Shown: in pieces, positions 50,371-58,974 of the stretch
How the letters are laid out: the number at the start of each line of letters is the position of its first letter
How positions within the stretch are numbered: the first letter of the stretch is position 1
Assembly (NCBI GenBank): GCA_033851845.1
Contig: JAWWOH010000083.1
Coordinates: forward strand, 1 to 64,000
Length of the DNA stretch: 64,000 nt
Direction: 5' to 3'
From: RYN-124 sp033851845
Lineage (GTDB): Bacteria > Actinomycetota > Actinomycetes > Mycobacteriales > SCTD01
Translations under genes and position numbers: made by a program
The notes under the pieces: model-generated
Told to the model about the DNA's origin: nothing
The model's database searches: none
The model's input: the letters and a program-made list of their open reading frames with translations, nothing else

Positions 50371-52233
50371 GTGACCCGTGAGCCGGAGCGTGGCCTGCTC
50401 ATCGAGGACTACGCCGTCATCGGCGACACGTCCACGATGGCGCTGGTCGGAAAGGACGGCTCGATCGACTGGCTGTGCTTGCCACGGTTCGACTCGGAGG
50501 CCTGCTTCGCCAAGCTGCTCGGGACCGAGGACCACGGCCGCTGGCAGATCGTCCCGCGGCACTGGTCGCACGGCGTGGTGAAGCACATGAAGCGCTACTA
50601 CCTCCCGGGCACGCTGGTCCTCGTCACCGAGTGGGCGACCGACGCCGGCATCGTGCGGCTCACCGACGCCATGCCGCCGCGCGATCGGCACGCGGACGTC
50701 ATCCGCAGAGTGGAGGGCATCGAGGGCGAGGTCGAGATGGCCATGCGCTACACCGTTCGCTTCGCCTACGGCTCGGCCGTGCCGTGGGTCCGGCACGTCA
50801 CCGATGACAAGGGCGTCGACGGCGTCGTCGCAGTGGCCGGTCCGGATGCCCTGGTGCTTCGAGGCGATGTCCTGCCCGAGCCCGACCGCAGCAGCGAGCA
50901 GCGCGCCCATCACACCTACTTCACGGTCAAGGCGGGCGACACCCTCGACATGTCGCTGTCGTGGTTTCCCTCGCACGAGCAGATGCCGCATCCGCACGAG
51001 GTCGAGGAGGGCCTTCGGCGTACCGAGTCGTTCTGGACGGACTGGACGGCCAACTCGACGTACGACGGCCCGTATGTCGAAGCCGTGCAGCGCTCGCTCA
51101 TCACGTTGAAGGGGATGACCTACCAGCCGACCGGTGGCATCGTCGCGGCACCGACGACGTCACTGCCCGAGCACATCGGCGGTCCGCGCAACTGGGACTA
51201 CCGCTACTGCTGGCTGCGCGACGCGACCCTGGTCCTCAATGCGCTGCTGTCGGCGAGCCATCTGGAGGAGGCCGGCCGCTGGCGGCAGTGGCTGCTACGC
51301 GCGGTCGCCGGTGCCCCCGACCAGTTGCAGATCCTCTACGGCCTGGCGGGGGAGCGGCACCTGCCCGAGGTGGAGCTGGACTGGCTGCCCGGATACGAGA
51401 ACAGCCGGCCCGTGCGCATCGGCAACGCCGCCTCGAAGCAGTTCCAGCTCGATGTGTACGGCGAGGTCATCTCTGCGCTGTTCGCCGCCCGCGAGGCCGG
51501 CCTCAAGGGTGATGACGAGTCCTGGACACTGCAGCGGTCGATCCTCACGCACCTCGAGAAGGTGATGTGGCTGCCCGACTCCGGGCTTTGGGAGGTCCGC
51601 GGACCGGAGCGGCACTTCACCTACAGCAAGGTGATGACGTGGGTCGCGTTCGACCGCGCGGTGCGGTCGGTCGAGACGCATCACCTCGAGGGACCCGTCG
51701 AGCACTGGCGCGAGCTGCGCGACGCGATCCACACCGAGATCTGCGCCAAGGCGTGGAACGACGGGCTCGGCGCGTTCACGCAGTACTACGGCGGCGACGA
51801 GCTCGACGCGTCGCTGCTCGTCATGCCCACTGTCGGCTTTCTGCCCGCGACCGATCCTCGGTTCCTGTCCACCGTGGACGCCATCAACGGCACGTTGCGT
51901 TCCGGCGTCTTCGTCGACCGCTACCAGACCAAGGAGCACATCGACGGGCTCCCGCCGGGCGAGGGCTCCTTCCTGGCGTGCTCCTTCTGGCTCGTCAGCG
52001 CGCTTGCCCTGGCCGGCCGCATGGACGAGGCGACGGAGCTTTTCGAAGGCCTGTTGAACCTCCGCAACGACGTCGGTCTGCTGGCGGAGGAGTACGACGC
52101 CGAGGCCGGACGGATGACCGGAAACTTCCCGCAGGCGTTCTCGCACCTCGCCCTCGTCGAGGCCGCCAGTACGCTCGAGGCGGTGGGTTCTTCGGTGGGG
52201 CAGCAGGGCAGTACCAAGGGCAGTAGGGACTGA
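50371..52233 (+). CDS. Glycoside hydrolase family 15 protein (glucoamylase/trehalase type)
   Basis: A 620-residue protein. N-terminal IEDYAVIGDTSTMALVGKDGSIDWLCLPRFDS is the standard GH15 start, the catalytic (alpha/alpha)6 barrel contains GGPRNWDYRYCWLRDA, and LLAEEYDAEAGRMTGNFPQAFSH carries the catalytic acid. No signal peptide, so cytosolic; trehalase or glucoamylase action is possible. GTG start with GATGCGGAG upstream. The DUF3618 gene follows. Confidence 0.93.
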   Translation: MTREPERGLLIEDYAVIGDTSTMALVGKDGSIDWLCLPRFDSEACFAKLLGTEDHGRWQIVPRHWSHGVVKHMKRYYLPGTLVLVTEWATDAGIVRLTDAMPPRDRHADVIRRVEGIEGEVEMAMRYTVRFAYGSAVPWVRHVTDDKGVDGVVAVAGPDALVLRGDVLPEPDRSSEQRAHHTYFTVKAGDTLDMSLSWFPSHEQMPHPHEVEEGLRRTESFWTDWTANSTYDGPYVEAVQRSLITLKGMTYQPTGGIVAAPTTSLPEHIGGPRNWDYRYCWLRDATLVLNALLSASHLEEAGRWRQWLLRAVAGAPDQLQILYGLAGERHLPEVELDWLPGYENSRPVRIGNAASKQFQLDVYGEVISALFAAREAGLKGDDESWTLQRSILTHLEKVMWLPDSGLWEVRGPERHFTYSKVMTWVAFDRAVRSVETHHLEGPVEHWRELRDAIHTEICAKAWNDGLGAFTQYYGGDELDASLLVMPTVGFLPATDPRFLSTVDAINGTLRSGVFVDRYQTKEHIDGLPPGEGSFLACSFWLVSALALAGRMDEATELFEGLLNLRNDVGLLAEEYDAEAGRMTGNFPQAFSHLALVEAASTLEAVGSSVGQQGSTKGSRD

Positions 52234-52247
52234 GGGAACACACTCGG

Positions 52248-52757
52248 ATGGTTGAGGAGAAGCACGTGGCGGCGAACGACCCGGTCGACAAGCCGAAGGC
52301 GCCGCGCAAGAAGGCCGCGCCCAAGGCCGCTCCGAAGGCGGCCGCGGATCCCGAGCAGCTTGCTGCCGACATCGAGCGCACCCGCGAGGAGCTGGCCGAG
52401 ACGCTCGACGCGATCGCCGAGAAGGTGAGCCCCAAGCGGGTGGCGAAGCGCACCACCAAGAAGGTGACGAACGCCGTGAAGGACACGGCGCACGATGCCG
52501 CGGAAGCGGTGCGGGACACCGCGAGCAGCGCCAAGGACGAGCTGTCCGGCCACGCCGAGCAGACCGCCACCACCCCGGAGCCGATCTCGCTGGTCGCGAG
52601 CGAGGCTGCGCCGCCGGCGCCGCCCTACGACCCGTCGACCGCGCCGTACGCAGTGCCGGCGTACGCCCCCTCTGAGCCGATCATCAAGAAGGAGTACGTC
52701 GTCGCGGGTGCGGCGGTGGGACTGCTCGCGTGGTGGCTGCTGCGCCGACGCAAGTAG
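52248..52757 (+). CDS. DUF3618-containing protein with C-terminal membrane helix
   Basis: A 169-residue protein. Lys/Ala/Pro-rich N-terminus, the DUF3618 core DIERTREELAETLDAIAEKV at about 40-60, a basic/amphipathic helix region, a Pro-rich linker, and a terminal hydrophobic helix (VAGAAVGLLAWWLL) with RRRK. Function unknown; probably membrane-linked. Confidence 0.9.
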   Translation: MVEEKHVAANDPVDKPKAPRKKAAPKAAPKAAADPEQLAADIERTREELAETLDAIAEKVSPKRVAKRTTKKVTNAVKDTAHDAAEAVRDTASSAKDELSGHAEQTATTPEPISLVASEAAPPAPPYDPSTAPYAVPAYAPSEPIIKKEYVVAGAAVGLLAWWLLRRRK

Positions 52758-52761
52758 CGGC

Positions 52762-53460
52762 TCAGCCCTCGGTCGAGTCCGTCGGCAGGTCGATCAGACC
52801 GCTGCTCAGCGCCGACGTGACCGCCTCGACGCGGGTGCGTGCCTCGAGCTTCGACAGCACGTTGCTGACGTGGTTCTTCACAGTGTTCTCACTGATGAAC
52901 AGCTCGCTGGCGATCTCGCGGTTGCTCATCGAGCGGGCCAGCAGGTTGAGGACCTCGAGCTCCCGCGCCGAGAGTCCGGCGGTCACGAGGTGGGTCGGGG
53001 CAGTGGGCTTGGCGTCCTCGCGGAAGGCGCTCAGGACGGCGCTTGCCGCCTCGGGCGGCAGCAGGGACTGACCGGCGTGCACGGCACGCAGCGCGGACGG
53101 GAACTCCTCCACCGGGTGCTGCTTGGACAGGAACCCGATGGCGCCGGCGCGGAAGGCCTCGACCATGTCCTCGACCTTGTCGGTGCCGGACAGCACGAGG
53201 ATGCGCGCGGACGGGGCAGCCACGTGCAGCTGGCCGACGTACGCCAGCCCGCTGCGACCGCCGAGGTCGAGGTCGAGCAGGATCAGGTCGGGAGCGAGCT
53301 CCGCGACTGCCTCCACTGCCTCGGCGCCGGTGGCGGCCTCGCCGACGACGTGCAGGTCGGACTCGAGGTCCAGCTGCAGCCTGAGCAGCTGTCGCCACAT
53401 CTGGTGGTCGTCCACGAGGAAGACGAGGATCTGCTCTGCCGAAATCCCGGGGTGCCCCAT
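52762..53460 (-). CDS. NarL/LuxR-type response regulator
   Basis: A 232-residue regulator. Receiver with acidic pair Asp17-Asp18 and phospho-acceptor Asp63 (LLDLDLGG), Lys near 113 (FLSKQHP), then a LuxR HTH (LSARELEVLNLLARSMSNRE, ISENTVKNHVSNVLSKLE). No kinase is adjacent, so its partner is elsewhere. It converges on the DUF3618 gene with four bases between. Confidence 0.95.
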   Translation of the reverse strand: MGHPGISAEQILVFLVDDHQMWRQLLRLQLDLESDLHVVGEAATGAEAVEAVAELAPDLILLDLDLGGRSGLAYVGQLHVAAPSARILVLSGTDKVEDMVEAFRAGAIGFLSKQHPVEEFPSALRAVHAGQSLLPPEAASAVLSAFREDAKPTAPTHLVTAGLSARELEVLNLLARSMSNREIASELFISENTVKNHVSNVLSKLEARTRVEAVTSALSSGLIDLPTDSTEG

Positions 53461-53508
53461 AACGCGGGAGCATAGTGACCACCCCCGCAGCCTGTTGATC
53501 TTGGGGCG

Positions 53509-54624
53509 TCAGCCGCCCGTGACGAACAGCTCGTCCGGCGGTGCGGGGTCGTCGGCAGTCTCCAGCCAGCGTTCCGGTATGGATACCGGCTTCGGCCCCT
53601 GCAGGTGACCGCGCGGCAACCGGTGGGCGTCGGGCGGCAGGCCCGCCGACGGGTCCAGCTCGTCGAGCAGCGCGTCCAGCTCCGCCAGTGACGACACCAG
53701 GCCGAGGCTGTGCCGTCGTACACCGCCTGCGGGGTAGCCCGTGAGGTACCACCCCACGTGCTTGCGAAAGTCGCGCACCGCCATCGGCTCACTGCCGCCG
53801 AACGCGTCGACGAGCAACCGCGCGTGCCGACGCATCACGTCGGCGACCTCCCCCAGCGTCGGCGGTCCCTGCACCGGCCGGCCGGCGAACGCGTCTGCGA
53901 GGTCGCGGAACAGCCATGGCTTGCCGAGACAGCCGCGGCCGATGACTACGCCGTCGCAGCCGGTCTCCTGCATCATCTGCACGGCGTGCTCGGCCGCCCA
54001 GATGTCACCGTTGCCGAGCACCGGGATCGACGTCACCGTCGCCTTCAGCTCGGCGATGGCCGGCCAGTCGGCGCGGCCGGAGTAGAGCTGCTCGGCGGTG
54101 CGCGCGTGCAGGGTGATCGCCGCTGCACCGGCCTCCTCGGCTGTGCGACCGGCCTCGAGGTAGGTGAGGATCGTGTCGTCGACGCCCTTGCGCATCTTCA
54201 CGGTGACCGGCACCGAGCCGGCCGCTCGCACGGCGGCCGAGACGAGAGAGCCGAACAGCACGCGATGCACCGGCAGTGCCGCCCCGCCGCCCCGGCGCGT
54301 CACTTTCGGCGAGGGGCAGCCCATGTTGAGGTCGATGTGGTCGACACCGACGTCGTCGACCATCACCCGGACCGCCTCGGCCACGACGCGCGGATCCACG
54401 GCGTAGAGCTGCAGGCTGCGCACCGACTCGTCGGCGCCGAACTGGACCATCCGGCGGGTCGTCGCGTTGCCCTGGATCAGCGCCCGGGCCGACACCATCT
54501 CGCTGACGTAGAGCCCGGCACCGTAGCTGCGACAGAGCGTGCGAAACGCCGCGTTCGTGACGCCGGCCATCGGGGCGAGCACGACGGGTGGGTCGACCTC
54601 GATCGGCCCGATCTTCAGGACCAC
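53509..54624 (-). CDS. dusB: tRNA-dihydrouridine synthase
   Basis: A 371-residue FMN enzyme reducing uridines in tRNA. Motifs: LAPMAGVTNAAFR, the catalytic-loop region NMGCPSPKV (Cys in GCPSPK), TVKMRKG, HARTAEQLYSG and NGDI plus GRGCLGKPW. GTG start overlaps the maf 3' end by 10 bases. Confidence 0.95.
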   Translation of the reverse strand: MVLKIGPIEVDPPVVLAPMAGVTNAAFRTLCRSYGAGLYVSEMVSARALIQGNATTRRMVQFGADESVRSLQLYAVDPRVVAEAVRVMVDDVGVDHIDLNMGCPSPKVTRRGGGAALPVHRVLFGSLVSAAVRAAGSVPVTVKMRKGVDDTILTYLEAGRTAEEAGAAAITLHARTAEQLYSGRADWPAIAELKATVTSIPVLGNGDIWAAEHAVQMMQETGCDGVVIGRGCLGKPWLFRDLADAFAGRPVQGPPTLGEVADVMRRHARLLVDAFGGSEPMAVRDFRKHVGWYLTGYPAGGVRRHSLGLVSSLAELDALLDELDPSAGLPPDAHRLPRGHLQGPKPVSIPERWLETADDPAPPDELFVTGG

Positions 54625-55214
54625 AGGTCCGTCACCCGCACTCCCAGCTTGGCCAGCAGCTCGCGCAGCAGCGGCAGCGAGATCCCGATGACGTTGCCCG
54701 CATCGCCGTCGATGCCGTCGACGAACGCCGATGCCCGACCGTCGATCGTGAACGGTCCAGCGACCTGCATTGCCTCGTCGCTACCGGCGTACGCCGAGAT
54801 CTCGTCGTCGTCCGGCGTACCGAAGCGCACCGTCGTCTCGCCCACGGCGGACACCTGTGCACCGGTAGCGGTGTCGATGACGCAGTGGCCGGTGAGCAGC
54901 ACGCCCTGGCGGCCGCGCAGCCGTTGCCAGCGGGCCACGACCTCGTCGCGGGTTGCTGCTTTGCCGAGCACGGTCCCGTCGAACAGGAGCATGGAGTCGC
55001 ACCCGATGACGAGCGCGTCGCGGTGCCCCGCCGCGACCACCTCCGCCTTGCGGACCGCCAGCTGCTCGACCAGCTCTCGGGGGTCGTCGATGCGCAGGCT
55101 GTCCTCGTCGAACCCGCTGACCAGCACCACGGGGTCGAGCCCGGCGTCGCGCAGCAGTCGCAGCCGGGCCGGCGAGGCGGAGGCAAGGACGAGCGGGCGG
55201 GCGGTCACGACCAC
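54615..55214 (-). CDS. maf: Maf family nucleotide pyrophosphatase
   Basis: A 199-residue house-cleaning nucleotide pyrophosphatase. Motifs: LVLASASPARLRLLRDAG, GCDSMLLFDGTVLGK and IDGDAGNVIGISLPLL. The start is GTG 55214 (or the GTG two codons later). In the same direction as dusB with overlap. Confidence 0.95.
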   Translation of the reverse strand: MVVTARPLVLASASPARLRLLRDAGLDPVVLVSGFDEDSLRIDDPRELVEQLAVRKAEVVAAGHRDALVIGCDSMLLFDGTVLGKAATRDEVVARWQRLRGRQGVLLTGHCVIDTATGAQVSAVGETTVRFGTPDDDEISAYAGSDEAMQVAGPFTIDGRASAFVDGIDGDAGNVIGISLPLLRELLAKLGVRVTDLWS

Positions 55215-56069
55215 TCAGGCTAGGTGCTGAACGAGCTCCGGTCGCGCTTCCAGCAGCGCCCGCAGTGACATCGGCTCGCGGCCGGTGACCATGCGCACCG
55301 CCGCGCTCAGCACGTCGAGCTCACCGGCCGCGATGGCCGTGTACGTGGACACCCAGCCGTCGACCTCGAAGTCGGCAGCCCCGTACGAGGCTCGCGAGGC
55401 GTACGCCTCCTCCACCGTCTCCTCCTCGTAGGTGACCGGCTTGCCGGTCACGTCGGTGAGCACGGTGGCGACGTCAGTCATCGTGAGCCGCTGCGGACCG
55501 GTGACGTCGAGCGTGTCGCCGTCGTACCGATCCGAGACGAGTACTGCGGCGGCGACGGCGGCGACGTCGTCCTGCGCGACGGGCGTCATCGCGCCGTGTC
55601 CCGCCGGTCCGCGAATGACCCGATCGGCGCCGGCCAGGCCCGGCAGGAAGTCGGCGTACATGGCGTCGCGCAGGAACGTGTGCCGCAGCCCGGTCTCTCG
55701 AATCCGCAGCTCTGTCGCCCAGTGGTCGCGCGCGAAGGTGAACGTCGAGTCCTCTGCGGCGTTGAGGAACGACAGGTACACGATGCGGTCCACGCCCGAG
55801 GCGGCGGCGGCGTGAACGACGTTGGTGTGCAGTCGGACGCGATCTGCGTCCTCGCTCGCCGACACGAAGAACAGCGTCGATGCCCCGGCGAACGCAGTCC
55901 GCAGCGCGTCGCCGTCGTCGTACGACGCCTGTCGTACGTCGGCACCGATTGACGGTGCCCTGCTCGGGTCGCGGGCGACAAGCCGCAGGTCTGCGCCGTG
56001 CGCCGCGAGCGATCGAGCAACGCGGCCGCCGATCGCCCCGGTGGCCCCCGTAACTGCGATCACGGTCAT
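55215..56069 (-). CDS. NmrA-like NAD(P)-binding oxidoreductase
   Basis: About 284 residues of the atypical SDR/NmrA family. Rossmann motif VTGATGAIGGRVA at the N-terminus, VRQASYDDGDAL, and YLSFLNAAED; similar to QorB-like quinone oxidoreductases. The start ATG 56069 is preferred over GTG 56087 by family alignment. The stop abuts the maf GTG. Confidence 0.9.
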   Translation of the reverse strand: MTVIAVTGATGAIGGRVARSLAAHGADLRLVARDPSRAPSIGADVRQASYDDGDALRTAFAGASTLFFVSASEDADRVRLHTNVVHAAAASGVDRIVYLSFLNAAEDSTFTFARDHWATELRIRETGLRHTFLRDAMYADFLPGLAGADRVIRGPAGHGAMTPVAQDDVAAVAAAVLVSDRYDGDTLDVTGPQRLTMTDVATVLTDVTGKPVTYEEETVEEAYASRASYGAADFEVDGWVSTYTAIAAGELDVLSAAVRMVTGREPMSLRALLEARPELVQHLA

Positions 56070-56106
56070 GCCGGGTTCGACAACCACCGGCGGGTGGTTG
56101 TTCCGC

Positions 56107-56565
56107 TCAGGCGACGGGTTCGCGCAGCAGATCGCCGAGCCGCTGGAGCACCGGCAGCCAGACCTCCTCGAGCTCGTCAGCGCTCCCCGCGCTCGCCTGC
56201 GCCTCCTCGACGTCGAGCCGGACCACGGTGCCGTGGTCGGTCTGGCGCAGCCGCCAGGTGAGGTAGGTGCAGGTGCCGCTGCTGTCCTCGACTGTGACCG
56301 ACAGCCGGTACGGCGGGTCGGCGTGCAGGACCTGGCCGGGGATGACCGGCACGCCAGGCGCCTGCCAGGCGACGGACGCGCCCGGTGACCAGCAGGTGCG
56401 GGGACTGAGGCCGTGCAGGTACGTCGGCGCGGTCTGCGGGCAGGTGAGGACGCCCCAGACCCGCTGCGGGGGCGCGGGCGTGAGCAGCCGGAAGGTCTGC
56501 GTCGACACCGGATCGCGGGACACGGCGACGAGCGTCCCGCGCGGCAGGTGCATCCGCGTCCACAT
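56107..56565 (-). CDS. SRPBCC (AHSA1/cyclase-like) family protein
   Basis: About 152 residues of the START/SRPBCC fold: STQTFRLLTPAPPQRVWGVLT, the PRTCWSPGASVAWQAP strand, GQVLHADPPYRLSVTVE, and a terminal helix (LEEVWLPVLQRLGDLL). Probably binds a hydrophobic ligand. Start uncertain between ATG 56565 and 56553. Divergent from yceI. Confidence 0.85.
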   Translation of the reverse strand: MWTRMHLPRGTLVAVSRDPVSTQTFRLLTPAPPQRVWGVLTCPQTAPTYLHGLSPRTCWSPGASVAWQAPGVPVIPGQVLHADPPYRLSVTVEDSSGTCTYLTWRLRQTDHGTVVRLDVEEAQASAGSADELEEVWLPVLQRLGDLLREPVA

Positions 56566-56598
56566 CGGGCAGGAACTGTCCCAACGGACTAGTTCGAC

Positions 56599-56639
56599 GT
56601 GACCCAGGTCACAGGCGGAATGATTGCTTGAAGGTTCAA
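56599..56639. promoter_or_regulatory. Two palindromes upstream of yceI
   Basis: GTGACC-CA-GGTCAC at 56599-56612 and TTGAA-GG-TTCAA at 56628-56639. The second has the form of MarR-family operators often found before yceI genes. They lie between the SRPBCC and YceI genes, about 55-95 bases before the yceI ATG. Confidence 0.5.
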
Positions 56640-56694
56640 CGTTCTCTACTGTGATCTGAAGTTGAGAACGCAACCACCTGCCGAGGAGCACACC

Positions 56695-57267
56695 ATGACC
56701 GAGACCACCACCGCCACCGGGCTGGACGTCCAGACCCTGACCGGCGACTACACGATCGACACCGCCCACAGCCGGCTGGGCTTCGTCGCCCGGCACGCGA
56801 TGGTGACCAAGGTGCGCGGCAGCTTCGAGGAGTACGCCGGGACGGCGCACCTGGACTTCCAGGACCCCACGAAGTCCTCCGCCACCGTGACGATCCAGGT
56901 CGCCAGCATCACGACCAACCAGAAGCAGCGCGACGAGGACCTGCGCACGAGCGACTTCTTCGACGCACCGACGTACGCGGAGATCACCTTCACCAGCACG
57001 AAGGCCGAGGTCGTCGGCGACGACACCTACCGGCTCACCGGCGACCTGACCATCAAGGACGTGACCAAGCCGGTCTCGATCGACTTCGAGTTCACCGGTG
57101 CGGCCAAGGACCCGTACGGCAACATCCGGGTCGGCTTCGACGGCAGCACCACCCTCAAGCGCAGCGACTGGGGCATCAGCTGGAACGCCGCGCTCGAGAC
57201 CGGTGGCGTCATGGTGTCCGACAAGATCACCCTCGAGTTCGACATCTCGGCGATCAAGAACGCCTGA
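56695..57267 (+). CDS. YceI family protein
   Basis: A 190-residue cytosolic lipocalin-like isoprenoid-binding protein. Hallmarks: GDYTIDTAHSRLGFVARHAMVTKVRGSF, RDEDLRTSDFFDAPTYAEITF, LTIKDVTKPVSIDFEF and RSDWGISWNAALETGGVMVSDKI. ATG with GAGGAGCACACC upstream. A regulator of the MarR type is expected from the upstream TTGAAGGTTCAA palindrome, but none is encoded beside it. Confidence 0.95.
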   Translation: MTETTTATGLDVQTLTGDYTIDTAHSRLGFVARHAMVTKVRGSFEEYAGTAHLDFQDPTKSSATVTIQVASITTNQKQRDEDLRTSDFFDAPTYAEITFTSTKAEVVGDDTYRLTGDLTIKDVTKPVSIDFEFTGAAKDPYGNIRVGFDGSTTLKRSDWGISWNAALETGGVMVSDKITLEFDISAIKNA

Positions 57268-57341
57268 CCCCCTCCCTCTCAACGATCACTGCCGTCTGCG
57301 CATCCAGCCCGAGCTCGCGCACCGGCGGTGCTCGTTTGGGG

Positions 57342-58211
57342 TCAGCGGGCGGATCGGGCTTCGGCGTCGGCGGCACCGCCGGCGCCCACCGGCGTCGTGG
57401 CCTCGGGGCCGGCCGCGCGGATCTTCTGCTCGGCCTCCTGGGCCTCGCGCTTGGGAGTGTGCGCGGTGACGGAGGGCAGGACCGCCCGCAGGTACTGCAG
57501 GCTCCGCACCCACTTCTGCGCGTAGACGTGCGGAGAGCGCCGGACCATGCCCTCGACGATCCGTTCGACAGCGGGCTCGAGCGGATACGTGCGGTTCAGC
57601 ACCCAGGGCAGCTTGGACCGGTCGGCGAGCCCGCGCTCATCGGCGCCGCGCACCATGTCGGTGTTGGTCCAGCTCAGGTAGGCGACCCCGACGTCGACCC
57701 CGTGGTGACGCACCTCGCCGCGCAGGCTGTGCGCGAACGCCTCGACGCCTGACTTGCTCGCGCAGTAGGCGCCCATCATCGGCGCCGGCGCGAGGGCAGC
57801 GAGGGAGGCGATCTGCAGCACGTAGCCGCGGGTCTGCACGACCTGCGGCAGGAACGCCCGCACCGTCCGGATGCTCCCGAGCAGGTTGACCTCGATCACC
57901 CGGTCGTACGACGCCGCGTCCGACAGCAGCAGCGGCCCGCCCGTTGCGATGCCGGCGTTGGCGACGACCACGTCCGCCGGCCCGAGCCGGTCCGCCACCT
58001 CCTCGGCCACCCTGGCCAGGGCGGCACCGTCGGTGACGTCGACCTCCCAGCAGGCGCTGCCGGGGCAGTCGGTGCTCACCTTCTCGAGCTCGTCGGGCTC
58101 CAGACCGAGCAGGGCCACGCGCGCGCCCTGCCGCGAGACCTGGCGGGCCAGCTCTGCGCCCAGCCCGCGGGCGGCACCGGTGATGACGACGACCTTGCCG
58201 TTCAGCTCCAT
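57342..58211 (-). CDS. Short-chain dehydrogenase/reductase
   Basis: About 289 residues. Cofactor motif TGAARGLG at 11-18, NAG in VVANAGIATGG, catalytic Tyr/Lys in GAYCASKSG. Substrate unknown. ATG 58211, or GTG 58220 three codons earlier. Divergent from a TetR regulator across ~75 bp containing an imperfect palindrome, so probably its target. Confidence 0.93.
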   Translation of the reverse strand: MELNGKVVVITGAARGLGAELARQVSRQGARVALLGLEPDELEKVSTDCPGSACWEVDVTDGAALARVAEEVADRLGPADVVVANAGIATGGPLLLSDAASYDRVIEVNLLGSIRTVRAFLPQVVQTRGYVLQIASLAALAPAPMMGAYCASKSGVEAFAHSLRGEVRHHGVDVGVAYLSWTNTDMVRGADERGLADRSKLPWVLNRTYPLEPAVERIVEGMVRRSPHVYAQKWVRSLQYLRAVLPSVTAHTPKREAQEAEQKIRAAGPEATTPVGAGGAADAEARSAR

Positions 58212-58249
58212 GTCGCGCACCGTAGGCCGCCTCCGCTCCAGCGTGTTGC

Positions 58250-58261
58250 TACATCAATGTA
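58250..58261. promoter_or_regulatory. Palindrome between SDR and TetR genes
   Basis: TACAT-CA-ATGTA in the divergent promoter region, a plausible TetR operator. A wider TGCTAC/GTAGCA pair surrounds it. Confidence 0.45.
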
Positions 58262-58286
58262 CCTACAGCACCGTAGCATTGGCCAG

Positions 58287-58910
58287 GTGACCGGAAAGCG
58301 GCCGTACGCGCCGCGGATGCCCGCCCCCGAGCGGCGACTGCGGCTCCTCGACGTTGCCGTGCAGATCGCGCTCGAACGCGGGTTCCACGCCGTGACCGTC
58401 GATGGCGTCGCCAAGGCCGCCGGAGTCACCCGGCCCGTGGTCTACGCGCTGTTCGCCGATCGGTCGGATATCCTCGCGGCACTGGTCGCGGCTGCCGAGC
58501 GGCGCGCTCTTGCCCAGCTGGCGCCGGCGCTGCCGTCGGTGCCGGGCCCCGAGGACTACGTCGACCCGGATGCGCTCCTGGTCGACGGCATCACCGCCTT
58601 CCTGGCCGCGGTCCGCGACGACCCGGCGACCTGGCGGGTCGTCCTCCTGCCGCCGGAGGGCGCACCGGCGGAGCTTGCGGAGCGGGTGGGCGCCGCGCAC
58701 CGGGAGGTGCTGCGGCAGCTGCGGGTGCTGGTGGCGTGGGGGATGGAGCGCCGTGGCGGCGGGGCCCTGGACGTCGACCTGTTCGCGCGCGGCGTACTGA
58801 CCCTCGCCGAAGGCGCCGCGCGACTGCACCTCGCGCGACCCGAGGACTACCCGATCGAGCGGTTCCGAGCGTTCACCGAAGACCTCCTCGCCGGCCTGCT
58901 GCGCGCCTGA
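58287..58910 (+). CDS. TetR-family transcriptional regulator
   Basis: About 207 residues. N-terminal HTH at about 20-60 (ERGFHAVTVDGVAKAAGV, RPVVYALFADRSDIL), then a helical ligand domain. Start GTG 58287 or ATG 58317. Divergent from the SDR gene, so likely represses it and itself. Confidence 0.92.
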   Translation: MTGKRPYAPRMPAPERRLRLLDVAVQIALERGFHAVTVDGVAKAAGVTRPVVYALFADRSDILAALVAAAERRALAQLAPALPSVPGPEDYVDPDALLVDGITAFLAAVRDDPATWRVVLLPPEGAPAELAERVGAAHREVLRQLRVLVAWGMERRGGGALDVDLFARGVLTLAEGAARLHLARPEDYPIERFRAFTEDLLAGLLRA

Positions 58911-58919
58911 CCCCCGTTG

Positions 58920-58961
58920 CGTCCGAGGCGGAGGTCGCCGGGGCGACCCCGCACTCGGACG
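58920..58961. terminator. Bidirectional terminator
   Basis: Outer stem CGTCCGAG/CTCGGACG plus an inner 7-bp stem GGTCGCC/GGCGACC with a two-base loop. It lies between convergent tetR and fprA. Confidence 0.7.
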
Positions 58962-58974
58962 TCACGGGTGGGGA

